Source: Nitrobacter sp051535235
GTDB lineage: Bacteria > Pseudomonadota > Alphaproteobacteria > Rhizobiales > Xanthobacteraceae
Reading direction: 5' to 3'
Assembly (NCBI RefSeq): GCF_051535235.1
Contig: NZ_JBPPLZ010000003.1
Span: 1-64,000 of the forward strand
DNA: 64,000 bases
The notes beneath the pieces are model-generated. The model did not search any database, was not told the origin of the DNA, and saw only the letters and a list, made by a program, of their open reading frames with translations. Positions 1 to 8,653 of this stretch are shown piece after piece (position 1 is the stretch's first letter; every line of letters begins with the position of its first letter). A program made the position numbers and the translations under genes.

Positions 1-632
1 AGTCCGAGCCGGGCGGAATATTCGCCTTCGTTCATGACGCCTTCGCCGACCAGATGGGTATCCTCGGTGTGGTGGACGATCAGGGCGTCGAAGTCGCGGG
101 CATAGGTCAGGGCGCGGCGCATCACCTGCGCGTTCATCACGCTTCGCGCGCCATCGGTGAAGGCAACCGCGCCTGCCGCCTTCAGCAGGCCGATCTCGGT
201 CATTTCCTTGCCGGCAAGCCCCTTGGTCAGCGCCGCCATCGGATGAATGTTGACGATCGCGGTATCCCGCGCGCGACGGAGCACGAAATCGACGGTCGCG
301 GAATTGTCGATCACCGGCGAGGTATCGGGCTGGCAGACAATGGTGGTGATGCCGCCGGCTGCGGCGGCGCGACTCGCGGATGCAAAGGTTTCGCGATGGC
401 CGGCCCCGGGTTCGCCGACGAAAGCGCGCATGTCGATCAGGCCGGGCGCGACGATCTTGCCGGCGCAGTTGATGATGTCGGTGCCCTCTGGCACGCCGGC
501 GGCGCCAATGCCGCGCCGCGCATCGCGAACGACGCCGTCGGAAATCAGCACATCGCCGGGGGCATCGAGGTCGCGCGCGGGATCGATGATGCGAGCGTTG
601 GCGAGCAAAACGGGGCGGCGATCTCTCACCAT
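1..632 (-). CDS. pyrC: Dihydroorotase-like protein PyrC (class I), 5' part only; probably a non-catalytic pseudo-DHOase
   Basis: About 210 residues from an ATG at 632 running off the window edge. The fold is that of class I dihydroorotase of the amidohydrolase superfamily: an APGLID strand, an EPG-x-HRET motif, then ITTIVCQPDTSP and HHTED. Active class I enzymes carry an HxH metal pair right after GLID; here residues near 64-68 read DMRAF, so both histidines are missing. This matches the inactive PyrC' partner that supports aspartate carbamoyltransferase in some proteobacteria (family knowledge). It sits downstream of pyrB on the same strand, separated by an inverted repeat, consistent with a pyrB-pyrC' unit. 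A true catalytic dihydroorotase would then have to lie elsewhere in the genome. The product name is secure; the loss of catalysis is inferred from the missing motif. Confidence 0.9.
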   Translation of the reverse strand, partial: MVRDRRPVLLANARIIDPARDLDAPGDVLISDGVVRDARRGIGAAGVPEGTDIINCAGKIVAPGLIDMRAFVGEPGAGHRETFASASRAAAAGGITTIVCQPDTSPVIDNSATVDFVLRRARDTAIVNIHPMAALTKGLAGKEMTEIGLLKAAGAVAFTDGARSVMNAQVMRRALTYARDFDALIVHHTEDTHLVGEGVMNEGEYSARLG

Positions 633-647
633 GACGTCACGCCTTCG

Positions 648-757
648 CCGTCATTCCGGGACGCGAGCGTAGCGAAGCGAACCCGGAATCCAGATGAGAG
701 GATTGCCATTGCGGCCGGATTCCGGGTTGCGGCCTTTGGCCGTCCCCGGAATGACGG
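648..757. repeat. Intergenic inverted repeat, family A (TCATTCCGGG type)
   Basis: The arms CCGTCATTCCGGG (648-660) and CCCGGAATGACGG (745-757) are reverse complements over 13 bases, with a second internal CCGGAATCC/GGATTCCGG pair. It lies between pyrB and pyrC' and could fold as a long hairpin in the transcript. A related copy sits at 33520-33613. Confidence 0.8.
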
Positions 758-770
758 AAAAGTTGGAGCC

Positions 771-1724
771 TCACGCATTCGGCAGGTTCCTCGCCAGCGC
801 TTCGAGCACCGCCATCCGCACCGCCACGCCCATTTCCACCTGTTCGCGGATCAGCGACTGGGCTCCGTCCGCCACGATGGAGTCGATCTCGACGCCGCGA
901 TTCATCGGTCCCGGATGCATGACCAGCGCGTCGGGCTTCGCATAAGCGAGCTTTTTCTGGTCGAGCCCGAAATAGTGAAAATACTCGGAAACCGACGGCA
1001 CGAACGAGCCGCTCATCCGTTCGCGCTGCAGGCGAAGCATCATCACGATATCGGCGCCGTCCAGTCCTTCGCGCATGTCGCGGGCGACCTCGACGCCCAT
1101 GCGCTCGATGCCCGGCGGCAGCAGCGTGGAGGGCGCAACGACGCGCACCCGCGCGCCCATGGCGTTGAGCAGGATGATGTTGGAGCGCGCGACGCGCGAA
1201 TGCAGCACGTCGCCGCAGATCGCGACCAGAAGTCCCTCGAGCCGCCCCTTGTTGCGGCGGATGGTCAGCGCATCGAGCAGCGCCTGGGTCGGATGTTCGT
1301 GGGCGCCGTCGCCGGCATTGATGACGGAGCCGTCGACCTTGCGCGCCAGCAGTTCCACCGCGCCGGAGGCGGAATGGCGCATCACCAGAATGTCCGGATG
1401 CATAGCGTTGAGCGTCATCGCGGTATCGACCAGCGTCTCGCCCTTGCGGGTCGACATCGACGATACCGACATGTTCATGACATCGGCGCCGAGCCGCTTG
1501 CCCGCGATCTCGAACGATGACTGGGTTCGGGTCGAGGCTTCGAAGAACAGGTTGATCTGGGTGCGACCGCGCAGCGAGGTGCGTTTCTTGTCGATCTGGC
1601 GGTTCAGTTCGACGTATTCTTCGGAAAGGTCGAGCAGGCCGGTGATGTCGGCGACGGAAAGGCCCTCGATGCCCAGCAAATGCCGGTGTCCGAGGACAAA
1701 GCTCGATTTCGGAGACGATGTCAT
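771..1724 (-). CDS. pyrB: Aspartate carbamoyltransferase catalytic subunit
   Basis: 317 residues; joins carbamoyl phosphate to aspartate in the committed step of pyrimidine synthesis. The carbamoyl-phosphate loop FEASTRTQSSFE is present near residue 55, followed by GDGAHEHPTQALLD and the C-terminal MHPGPMNRGVEI segment, all typical of ATCase. The open frame extends upstream to 1895, but similarity begins at MTSSPKSSF, so the ATG at 1724 is chosen; the length then fits the family (about 310). The longer start would overlap the divergent aidB-like gene. The next gene downstream on the same strand is the pseudo-DHOase pyrC', consistent with an ATCase/PyrC' complex. No regulatory subunit gene (pyrI) is visible here. 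Confidence 0.97.
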   Translation of the reverse strand: MTSSPKSSFVLGHRHLLGIEGLSVADITGLLDLSEEYVELNRQIDKKRTSLRGRTQINLFFEASTRTQSSFEIAGKRLGADVMNMSVSSMSTRKGETLVDTAMTLNAMHPDILVMRHSASGAVELLARKVDGSVINAGDGAHEHPTQALLDALTIRRNKGRLEGLLVAICGDVLHSRVARSNIILLNAMGARVRVVAPSTLLPPGIERMGVEVARDMREGLDGADIVMMLRLQRERMSGSFVPSVSEYFHYFGLDQKKLAYAKPDALVMHPGPMNRGVEIDSIVADGAQSLIREQVEMGVAVRMAVLEALARNLPNA

Positions 1725-1888
1725 TAAAGCCAGAGCTATAGGCAGAGTTTCCGGGCGGAGCAAGGTCGAATAGCGCCCGGGCGAGTTTTCCCCCGGTGAT
1801 GCTCGCTCAAGGTAAACGGAAAGCCATGGTGATAACGCGCTGTTCCAGCGTAAGTTTGAACGGCCCCGACGCTCGCGGAAATTGACGC

Positions 1889-3532
1889 ATGACACAGGCC
1901 TCTTTCAGAACCCATGAGGTGTTCAACCAGTCGCCGCCGTTCGAGGACGTCGACCTGTTCACGCTGGATCGTCCGCTCACCGAGGCGGTGGCCGCGAACG
2001 GCGGCACGGCCGCATCGGCCGAACTGTCCGGATTCGGCAGGCACTGGGGATCGGCGGCAATGGCCGCGCGCGGACGCCTTGCCAACGAGAATCCGCCGAA
2101 GCCGCGGATCTTCGATGCGCGCGGCAACCGGCGCGACGAAGTGGAATTCCATCCGGCCTATCACGAACTGATGGCCCACAGCGCCCGCGCCGGACTCCAC
2201 AATTCCACTTGGACCGTCGACGGCAAGCCGGCCGGCGGTGGTGCGGAGGTGGTTCGGGCCGCAAAATTCTACATGGCAGCCCAGGTCGAGACCGGACACC
2301 TCTGCCCGATCACCATGACCCGTGCCTCGGTGGCGGCGCTCGCTGCACAGCCGGACGTGCTGGCGAAGGCGATGCCCGTGATCGCGACCCGGGCCTACGA
2401 TCCCTCATTTGCGCCATGGTGGAGCAAGCACGGCATGACGCTCGGCATGGGCATGACCGAAAAGCAGGGCGGCACCGACGTGCGCGCCAACCAGACCCGC
2501 GCTGTGCGCGACGGTGACACGTATCGCATCACCGGCCACAAATGGTTCATGTCGGCGCCGATGTGTGATGCATTCCTGGTGCTGGCGCAGGCCGATGGCG
2601 GGCTGACATGCTTTTTCATGCCGCGCTTCCGGCCCGACGGCTCGGTCAACGAGATTCATCTTCAGCGGCTGAAGGACAAACTCGGCAACCGCTCCAACGC
2701 CTCATCCGAGGTGGAATTTACCGAAGCCTATGCCGAACGCGTCGGCGAGGAAGGCAAGGGCATCCGCACCATTATCCAGATGGTGCAACTCACGCGGCAG
2801 GATTGCGCGATCGCCTCGGCCGGCCTGATGCGCTCCGGGCTGGCGCATGCGTTGCATCACGCCCGCCATCGCAGCGTGTTCCAGAAACATCTGGTCGATC
2901 AGCCGCTGATGCAGGCGGTGCTGTCAGACATGGCGTTGCATGTGGAAGCGTCGGTGGCACTGGTGATGCGGCTGTGTCGTGCGTTCGATGAAGCGCCGTC
3001 CGATCCGAAAGCGGCCGCGTGGATGCGGCTTCTGACTCCGGCGGTGAAATACTGGGTCTGCAAGAGCGCGCCGGGCTTCCTGTATGAAGCGATGGAGTGC
3101 CTCGGCGGCAACGGCTATGTCGAGGAGGGCATTCTGGCGCGGCACTATCGCGAAGCGCCGGTCAATGCGATCTGGGAAGGCTCCGGCAACGTGATGTGCC
3201 TCGACGTGTTGCGCGCGCTGGCGCGCGAGCCGGAGGCGGCTGTGGCCGTGCTCGAAGATTTCGTCGCGGACACTAAAGATCTGCCCGGCGCCGCGGAGGC
3301 CGTGACGTTTCTTGCCGGCACTTTCCGCCGGTCCGATGGCGAGCGGGCAGCGCGGCAGGCGGTTGAGACGCTGGCGCAACTGGCGGCGGCTGCGGCGCTC
3401 AACAGGACCGCGCCGGAACAGGCGGCGCTGTTCGCGGCGACGCGCCTTGGGACCAGCCACGGGCGCATGTTCGGGACGGCCGAATTGTCTGCCGCCCGGA
3501 GCCGCGATCTGCTCGAGCGGGCGCTGCCGTGA
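1889..3532 (+). CDS. aidB: AidB-like acyl-CoA dehydrogenase
   Basis: 547 residues, close to the length of E. coli AidB (541) and longer than ordinary acyl-CoA dehydrogenases (about 390). The start THEVFNQSPPFEDVDLF parallels AidB's THTVFNQ opening, and LCPITMT, GMGMTEKQGGTDVR and the C-terminal YEAMECLGGNGYVEE flavin-domain block are all present. AidB is an FAD protein of the alkylation (Ada) response that binds DNA; family members have weak isovaleryl-CoA dehydrogenase activity. It is divergent from pyrB with a short shared upstream region. No Ada box could be identified by eye. The family is sure, the in-vivo role less so. Confidence 0.93.
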   Translation: MTQASFRTHEVFNQSPPFEDVDLFTLDRPLTEAVAANGGTAASAELSGFGRHWGSAAMAARGRLANENPPKPRIFDARGNRRDEVEFHPAYHELMAHSARAGLHNSTWTVDGKPAGGGAEVVRAAKFYMAAQVETGHLCPITMTRASVAALAAQPDVLAKAMPVIATRAYDPSFAPWWSKHGMTLGMGMTEKQGGTDVRANQTRAVRDGDTYRITGHKWFMSAPMCDAFLVLAQADGGLTCFFMPRFRPDGSVNEIHLQRLKDKLGNRSNASSEVEFTEAYAERVGEEGKGIRTIIQMVQLTRQDCAIASAGLMRSGLAHALHHARHRSVFQKHLVDQPLMQAVLSDMALHVEASVALVMRLCRAFDEAPSDPKAAAWMRLLTPAVKYWVCKSAPGFLYEAMECLGGNGYVEEGILARHYREAPVNAIWEGSGNVMCLDVLRALAREPEAAVAVLEDFVADTKDLPGAAEAVTFLAGTFRRSDGERAARQAVETLAQLAAAAALNRTAPEQAALFAATRLGTSHGRMFGTAELSAARSRDLLERALP

Positions 3533-3564
3533 ACGCCGGCAACGATTCAGAAATGAGTATAGGG

Positions 3565-3652
3565 CGTCATGGCCGGGCTTGCTCCGGCCATCCACGTCTT
3601 TTTGTGGCGGGGCTGCAAGACGTGGATACCCGGAACAAGGCCGGGCATGACG
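3565..3652. repeat. Intergenic inverted repeat, family B (CGTCATGGCCGGGCTT type)
   Basis: CGTCATGGCCGGGCTTG opens the element and GGCCGGGCATGACG closes it, with an inner pair CCACGTCTT / AAGACGTGG. It separates the aidB-like gene from the CPBP gene. Another full copy is at 54655-54740 and a half copy at 18773-18792. Confidence 0.8.
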
Positions 3653-3665
3653 AAAGGGAAGGTCG

Positions 3666-4451
3666 ATGATGTCTGCCGAAGCGCCCGTGTACCCTGTTGT
3701 GATGCCGCCGCCGCTGCCTCAACCGCGCCTGCCGCGAGCCTGGAAATTCATCGGCACCAGCCTGTGGGGCCTAGCGGTGTTCGTCGCGATGTTTGCCGGG
3801 CAACTTTCGGTCCTTGCTTATTTCGTGCTGACCGATCCGGCGCCGTTCAGTTTCGACAAGGTCACCGAACACGCCGGAAACGGCCTGACGGTCGCCCTGT
3901 CGGTGGTCGCGGGACTGCCGATGGCCTTGCTGGTGCTGTGGATCGCAATCCGCCTCTCCGGCGTGTCGCTCGCCGACTATCTCGCGCTGCGCTGGATCTG
4001 GTGGCGGCATCTGCTGCTCGGCATCGTTGCTCTGGTCGGGCTCGTGATGGGATGGGAGGGCGTGTTCTATGCGATGGGACACGAGACTTCGGCAGGCTTC
4101 ATGGTGGAGGTGCTGAAGTCGGCGCAGGCCGAGGGCGCGCTGTGGCTTCTGGTCGTCGCAATTTGTGTCGTGGCCCCCGTCACCGAGGAACTGCTGACGC
4201 GCGGCTTCCTCTATCGCGGATGGTCGGAGTCGGCCCTGAAGCCCGGTGGCGCCATCGTGCTGTCATCGCTGGTGTGGACCGCGATGCACCTGCAATACGA
4301 CTGGTTTTTCTTTGCCGAGGTGTTCTCGATCGGGCTGCTGTTCGGCTACCTGCGCTATCGCAGCGACTCGATCCTGCTCACCGTGATCCTGCACGGCCTC
4401 AACAATCTCGCGGCGACGCTGCAGACGCTGTGGATCGCCGGCCATTCCTGA
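3666..4451 (+). CDS. CPBP-family intramembrane metalloprotease (Abi/Rce1 type)
   Basis: 261 residues with about eight hydrophobic segments. The CPBP signature is clear: EELLTRG at 174-180 (EExxxR), a histidine in the next helix (WTAMH, residue 208) and HGLNN at 243-247. In Rce1-type proteases these glutamates and histidines form the catalytic metal site in the membrane. The N terminus is proline-rich and cytoplasmic-looking. The substrate is unknown; bacterial members are variously tied to protein maturation or bacteriocin immunity. Two adjacent ATG codons (3666 and 3669) follow a GGGAAGG stretch, and either could be used. It runs convergent with ruvX, with only 28 bases between the stops. 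Confidence 0.9.
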   Translation: MMSAEAPVYPVVMPPPLPQPRLPRAWKFIGTSLWGLAVFVAMFAGQLSVLAYFVLTDPAPFSFDKVTEHAGNGLTVALSVVAGLPMALLVLWIAIRLSGVSLADYLALRWIWWRHLLLGIVALVGLVMGWEGVFYAMGHETSAGFMVEVLKSAQAEGALWLLVVAICVVAPVTEELLTRGFLYRGWSESALKPGGAIVLSSLVWTAMHLQYDWFFFAEVFSIGLLFGYLRYRSDSILLTVILHGLNNLAATLQTLWIAGHS

Positions 4452-4479
4452 CGCCGGCGCGATCCGTGCTGCCGCGCAT

Positions 4480-4971
4480 TCAGTCCGATCCGGAAGACCG
4501 CCGCTGCGCCGCAAGCCGGTCGAGCGCGCCCTGCAGGATGAAGATCGCGGCATGTTCGTCGATGACCTTGGCGCGCCTTGCGCGGCTCATGTCCATTCCG
4601 ATCAGTTCGCGCTCGACGGCGGCCGTCGACAGCCGCTCGTCCCAGAGGCCGATGGCGAGATCGGTGAGCTTCGCCAGATTGCGCGCGAAAGCCCGGGTCG
4701 ACTGCGCGCGCGGTCCTTCGCTGCCGTCCATGTTGATCGGCAGCCCGAGCACGAAGCCGACGGCGCTACGCTCACCCGCTATCGCAAGCAGCCGCGCGGC
4801 ATCCGCCGTAAAAGTCTTGCGCTGGATGGTCTCGACGCCGGTGGCGAGGCGGCGATCGGGGTCGGACACCGCCACGCCGATGGTCTTGGTGCCGAGGTCG
4901 AGCCCGACGAGGGCGCCGCGTTGCGGCCAGTGCATGGCGGCTTCGATCAATTGCAGGACTGAGGCGGGCAT
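4480..4971 (-). CDS. ruvX: RuvX/YqgF Holliday-junction-resolvase-fold protein (pre-16S rRNA nuclease)
   Basis: 163 residues. RNase H-like fold markers: LVGLDLGTKTIGVAVSD, FVLGLPINMDG, LWDERLST and KVIDEHAAIFILQG. YqgF proteins trim the 16S rRNA 5' end in E. coli and were once thought to resolve Holliday junctions. The open frame extends to 5151, but the extra N-terminal part overlaps the divergent nitronate monooxygenase, so the ATG at 4971, just before MPASVLQLIEAA, is preferred; a GAGGCG lies directly upstream. ATG codons at 4986 and 5001 are possible alternatives. Confidence 0.93.
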   Translation of the reverse strand: MPASVLQLIEAAMHWPQRGALVGLDLGTKTIGVAVSDPDRRLATGVETIQRKTFTADAARLLAIAGERSAVGFVLGLPINMDGSEGPRAQSTRAFARNLAKLTDLAIGLWDERLSTAAVERELIGMDMSRARRAKVIDEHAAIFILQGALDRLAAQRRSSGSD

Positions 4972-5102
4972 CGCCTCGCATAACATGCGCGCGACGGGCA
5001 TGGCAAAATGGCGCGGCAAAACGCCGGACCGACGATCGGTGGCCGCCTTGGGTGCCGGTATGCTAAGGCGCCGATCAACAACCCCTCGCGAACGAGAAGA
5101 CC

Positions 5103-6173
5103 ATGTGGCCGGACCGCAGACTGATCGATCTTTTTGGCATCGAGTTTCCAATCGTTCAGGCGCCGATGGCGGGTGTCATGGATGCCGAACTCGTCATCGG
5201 GGCGGCGGAGGGCGGCGCCCTGGGGTCGCTGCCGTGCGCGATGCTCTCGCCCGACAGGGCCCGCGAGCAGGTCGGCATCATCCGGCAGCGGGTCAAGGCG
5301 CCGATCAACATGAACTTCTTCGCCCATCGCGCGGTGGCCGCCGATCCACACCGTGACGCCCAATGGCGGATGCGGCTCGCCTCTTATTATAGAGGGTGGG
5401 ACCTCGACCCGTCAGCCCCGACCGCGCCCGCGAGCCGCGCTCCGTTCGATGCGGCGATGTGCGACGTCGTCGAGGAGGTGAAGCCGGAGGTGGTCAGCTT
5501 CCATTTCGGATTGCCGGACAAGCCGCTGCTCGATCGGGTGAAAGCGACCGGCGCTGTCGTGGTCGGCTGCGCCACGATCGTGCGCGAAGCGGTCTGGCTT
5601 GAGGAAAACGGCGTTGATGCCGTCATCGCGCAAGGCGCGGAGGCGGGCGGCCACCGCAGCATGTTTCTGACCGACAATATCGCGGCGCAGCCGGGTCTCT
5701 TCGCGCTGGTGCCGCAGATGGCGGATGCGGTGCGCGTGCCGATCATCGCGGCGGGTGGTGTCGCCGATGGGCGGGGCATCGCGGCGGCGTTCGCGCTTGG
5801 CGCGGCCGGCGTGCAGATCGGCACGGCCTATCTTCGCTGTCCTGAATCCAGGGCGTCCGCGCTGGGCCGCGCTGCGCTTGCCGCCGCGGGCGACGAGTCC
5901 ACCGTCATCACCAATGTCATGACCGGGCGTCCGGCACGCGGGATCGTGAACCGCGCGATGCGCGAAGTGGGACCGGTCTCGCCCGATGCGCCGGCGTTTC
6001 CCCATGCGGCCGCGGCCTTCGCACCGCTCAGGGTGGCCGCCGAGAAGCAGGGCAAGGTCGATTTCACCAACCTCTGGGCCGGACAGGGGGTTCGTCTTGG
6101 CCGCGAGATGCCGGCGGCGGAACTCACGCGCGCGCTGGCGGGGGACGCGTTGAAGCGGTTGAGCGCCTTGTGA
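5103..6173 (+). CDS. Nitronate monooxygenase / 2-nitropropane dioxygenase family FMN enzyme
   Basis: 356 residues in a TIM barrel. Family features: FPIVQAPMAGV near the N terminus, PINMNFFAH, SFHFGLP, a GAEAGGHRS loop with the class I catalytic histidine, and IIAAGGVADGRG followed by GAAGVQIGTAYL for FMN phosphate binding. Class I enzymes detoxify alkyl nitronates such as propionate-3-nitronate, an electron-transport poison made by plants and fungi. Divergent from ruvX, upstream of gatC by about 105 bases. Substrate identity is inferred from the family only. Confidence 0.92.
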   Translation: MWPDRRLIDLFGIEFPIVQAPMAGVMDAELVIGAAEGGALGSLPCAMLSPDRAREQVGIIRQRVKAPINMNFFAHRAVAADPHRDAQWRMRLASYYRGWDLDPSAPTAPASRAPFDAAMCDVVEEVKPEVVSFHFGLPDKPLLDRVKATGAVVVGCATIVREAVWLEENGVDAVIAQGAEAGGHRSMFLTDNIAAQPGLFALVPQMADAVRVPIIAAGGVADGRGIAAAFALGAAGVQIGTAYLRCPESRASALGRAALAAAGDESTVITNVMTGRPARGIVNRAMREVGPVSPDAPAFPHAAAAFAPLRVAAEKQGKVDFTNLWAGQGVRLGREMPAAELTRALAGDALKRLSAL

Positions 6174-6278
6174 GTTGTAAGAGGAACAGTGCGGTTGCAG
6201 CGCGAAAGCCGGGTCTGCTATAGGCGTGACGCCTGTTGGTGGCAGCCCCTGAACAATTAGACGCCTGCGAGGCCCTTG

Positions 6279-6566
6279 ATGTCTGTCGATGCCGCTACCG
6301 TCCGCCGTATCGGGCACCTTGCGCGGATCGCGATCAGCGAGACGGAAGTTCCCGCACTTCAGGACGAACTGAATGCGATTCTCGCATTCGTCGAGCAGTT
6401 GCAGGAAGTGAACGTCGACGGTGTCGAGCCGATGACCTCGGTGATGCCCATGACGATGAAAAAGCGGGCCGATGTGGTGAATGACGGCAACATCGCGGAC
6501 AAGATTGTCGCCAACGCGCCGGTAACGGATGACCATTTCTTTCTGGTGCCGAAGGTCGTCGAATAA
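6279..6566 (+). CDS. gatC: Asp/Glu-tRNA amidotransferase subunit C
   Basis: 95 residues, the normal GatC length. It starts MSVDAATVRRIGHLARI and ends with the typical PVTDDHFFLVPKVVE. GatC holds GatA and GatB together in the GatCAB complex that converts Glu-tRNA(Gln) and Asp-tRNA(Asn) to the amide forms. A TTG three bases upstream could extend it by one residue; ATG at 6279 is chosen. First gene of a run gatC - small gene - gatA - small gene - patatin - gatB. Confidence 0.96.
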   Translation: MSVDAATVRRIGHLARIAISETEVPALQDELNAILAFVEQLQEVNVDGVEPMTSVMPMTMKKRADVVNDGNIADKIVANAPVTDDHFFLVPKVVE

Positions 6567-6580
6567 CAGGTTGTGAGCCG

Positions 6581-6787
6581 ATGTGTCTGCTGTGTAACGA
6601 TGAGAAGGTCTATCGGACCTATATGGAACGTCTCGACGCGTTGAAGCGTCGGGGGGAGACTGTGGATCCCGACGCGGTATTGGACGCCGTCTTCGAGCAG
6701 CTCCAGGCGGAAGAAAAGCTTCGCGCCGCCGATCCCCGAAACGACAGGACGCTGTCGCCATTTTTCTGTAGCGCGGTCGATAAATGA
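6581..6787 (+). CDS. Small unknown protein between gatC and gatA
   Basis: 68 residues, not recognised. It begins MCLLCNDEKVYRTY with a CxxC pair at residues 2 and 5 and has a third cysteine near the C terminus (SPFFC); the middle is charged and predicted helical. It starts 14 bases after gatC and its TGA overlaps the gatA ATG (ATGA), which suggests translational coupling inside the gat operon. Composition matches the neighbours. The CxxC could bind metal, but that is a guess. It may be chance, but the exact stop/start overlap argues that it is translated. Confidence 0.62.
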   Translation: MCLLCNDEKVYRTYMERLDALKRRGETVDPDAVLDAVFEQLQAEEKLRAADPRNDRTLSPFFCSAVDK

Positions 6788-8259
6788 CGGATTTGACGTC
6801 GCTCACGCTGGCCGAGGCCCGTGATGGTCTTGCGACCAAGTCATTCACCGCGATTGAGCTGACCGACGCTCATCTCGCGGCGATCGAGCGGGCGCGCGTG
6901 CTCAATGCCTATGTGCTGGAGACGCCGGAGCGGGCGAGAGCGATGGCGCGCGAGGCCGACGCGCGGATTGCCAAAGACGAAAGCGGGCCGCTCAACGGCA
7001 TTCCGCTCGGCGTCAAGGATCTGTTCGCGACGGAAGGCACGCGGACCACGGCGTGTTCGCAAATTCTCGACGATTTCAAGCCGCCTTACGAATCCACCGT
7101 GACGTCGCAACTCTGGCGCGACGGCGCCGTGATGCTCGGAAAACTCAATAACGACGAATTCGCGATGGGCTCGTCGAACGAGACCTCGCGCTTCGGCCCC
7201 GTGATCAATCCGTGGCGGCGGCAGGGGTCCGATGCGAAGCTGGTCCCCGGCGGTTCGTCGGGCGGGTCGGCCTCGGCGGTGGCGGCCGGACTGTGTCTTG
7301 GCGCGACCGCGACCGACACCGGCGGTTCGATCCGCCAGCCCGCTGCCTTCACCGGCACCGTGGGCATCAAGCCGACCTACGGACGCTGCTCGCGCTGGGG
7401 CATCGTCGCGTTTGCATCGTCGCTCGATCAGGCCGGGCCGATCGCGCGCACGGTGCGCGACGCGGCCATCCTGATGCGCTCGATGGCCGGCCACGACCCG
7501 AAGGACACGACGTCGGTCGATCGCGAAGTTCCCGACTATGAAGCCGCGGTCGGCAGATCCGTGAAAGGGATGAAGATCGGCCTTCCCAGGGAATATCGGC
7601 TCGACGGCATGCCCGCGGAGATCGAGAGGCTGTGGACGCAGGGCGCCGAGTGGCTGAAAGCCGCGGGCGCCGAATTGGTCGAGGTCTCGCTGCCGCATAC
7701 GAAATACGCGCTGCCCGCTTATTACATCGTGGCGCCCGCCGAGGCGTCGTCGAACCTCGCGCGCTACGATGGCGTTCGTTACGGCGCGCGCGTCGATGGC
7801 CGCAATCTCGTCGAAATGTATGAGAATACGCGCGCGAAGGGCTTTGGAGCGGAGGTCCGCCGTCGTATCATGATCGGCACCTATGTCTTGTCCGCCGGTT
7901 ACTACGACGCCTATTACCTTCGTGCGCAAAAGGTCCGCACCTTGATCAAGAAGGATTTCGAGGATTGCTATGCGGCGGGGGTCGATGCGATCCTGACACC
8001 CGCGACGCCGTCAGCCGCCTTCGGCATCGGCGAGAAAGCCGGGGCCGATCCGATCGAGATGTATCTCAATGACATCTTCACCGTGACGGCGAACATGGCT
8101 GGACTGCCGGGCATCGCGGTGCCTGCGGGCAAGGATGCTCATGGACTGCCGCTTGCATTGCAACTGATCGGCCGTCCGTTCGACGAGGAGACGCTCCTTT
8201 CGCTTGGCGAGATCGTCGAGCAGGCGGCAGGACGCTTTGCGCCGGAGGTGTGGTGGTGA
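6784..8259 (+). CDS. gatA: Asp/Glu-tRNA amidotransferase subunit A
   Basis: 491 residues. Amidase-signature enzyme that releases ammonia from glutamine for transfer to misacylated tRNA. The Ser-cisSer-Lys triad is visible: Lys78 in GVKDLFAT, Ser158 in the GGSSGGSAS loop and Ser182 in TDTGGSIRQPA. The C-terminal part ends GLPLALQLIGRPFDEETLL, as is usual. The start overlaps the preceding small gene by 4 bases and the stop overlaps the next gene's GTG by 4 bases. Confidence 0.98.
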   Translation: MTDLTSLTLAEARDGLATKSFTAIELTDAHLAAIERARVLNAYVLETPERARAMAREADARIAKDESGPLNGIPLGVKDLFATEGTRTTACSQILDDFKPPYESTVTSQLWRDGAVMLGKLNNDEFAMGSSNETSRFGPVINPWRRQGSDAKLVPGGSSGGSASAVAAGLCLGATATDTGGSIRQPAAFTGTVGIKPTYGRCSRWGIVAFASSLDQAGPIARTVRDAAILMRSMAGHDPKDTTSVDREVPDYEAAVGRSVKGMKIGLPREYRLDGMPAEIERLWTQGAEWLKAAGAELVEVSLPHTKYALPAYYIVAPAEASSNLARYDGVRYGARVDGRNLVEMYENTRAKGFGAEVRRRIMIGTYVLSAGYYDAYYLRAQKVRTLIKKDFEDCYAAGVDAILTPATPSAAFGIGEKAGADPIEMYLNDIFTVTANMAGLPGIAVPAGKDAHGLPLALQLIGRPFDEETLLSLGEIVEQAAGRFAPEVWW

Positions 8260-8558
8260 CGCCGGATGCTTTCAAGACCAGCCTGACGAACGCGGAGCCG
8301 CCGCAGGGCGTTTCGGCACCGCTTGCGGCATTGTGGTGGGCCGCGAAAGGCGACTGGAACAAGGCGCACGTCCTCGTGCAGTCGCAAGTCGGCACCGAGG
8401 CGGCCTGGGTGCATGCCTATCTGCATCGGCTTGACGGACGCGAGATCGGCAACGCCGCCTATTGGTATCGCCGCGCGGACAAGCCGTTTGCGAAAGGTTC
8501 ATCCGAAGACGAGTGGAGTCAGATCGTCGCGGAATTGCTGGGCGGCGAGGGCGGCTAG
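8256..8558 (+). CDS. Conserved-looking unknown protein downstream of gatA
   Basis: 100 residues from a GTG at 8256 that overlaps the gatA stop (GTGA). GGAGG at 8244-8248 is well spaced for this start; GTG codons at 8250 and 8253 are in frame too. Aromatic-rich middle (ALWWAAKGDWNKAHVLVQ, HAYLHRLDGR, AAYWYRRADKPF) resembles a small helical TPR-like unit with alternating AW/AY pairs. Function unknown; it may be a helper protein co-made with GatA. No signal peptide or membrane segment. Confidence 0.72.
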   Translation: MTPDAFKTSLTNAEPPQGVSAPLAALWWAAKGDWNKAHVLVQSQVGTEAAWVHAYLHRLDGREIGNAAYWYRRADKPFAKGSSEDEWSQIVAELLGGEGG

Positions 8559-8653
8559 ACAGACGGGGCGGGGCGGAACAGCTATCCTGTCATGGGCGAG
8601 ACTGTCCGGCTCTGCGCATCAATGGCGACATCGGCGGGGGCGATTGCACGGCC

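Noticed and set aside
54..1520. A 488-codon plus-strand frame across pyrC' and pyrB
   Set aside because: Spans two genes and a repeat on the opposite strand; composition is that of an antisense shadow.
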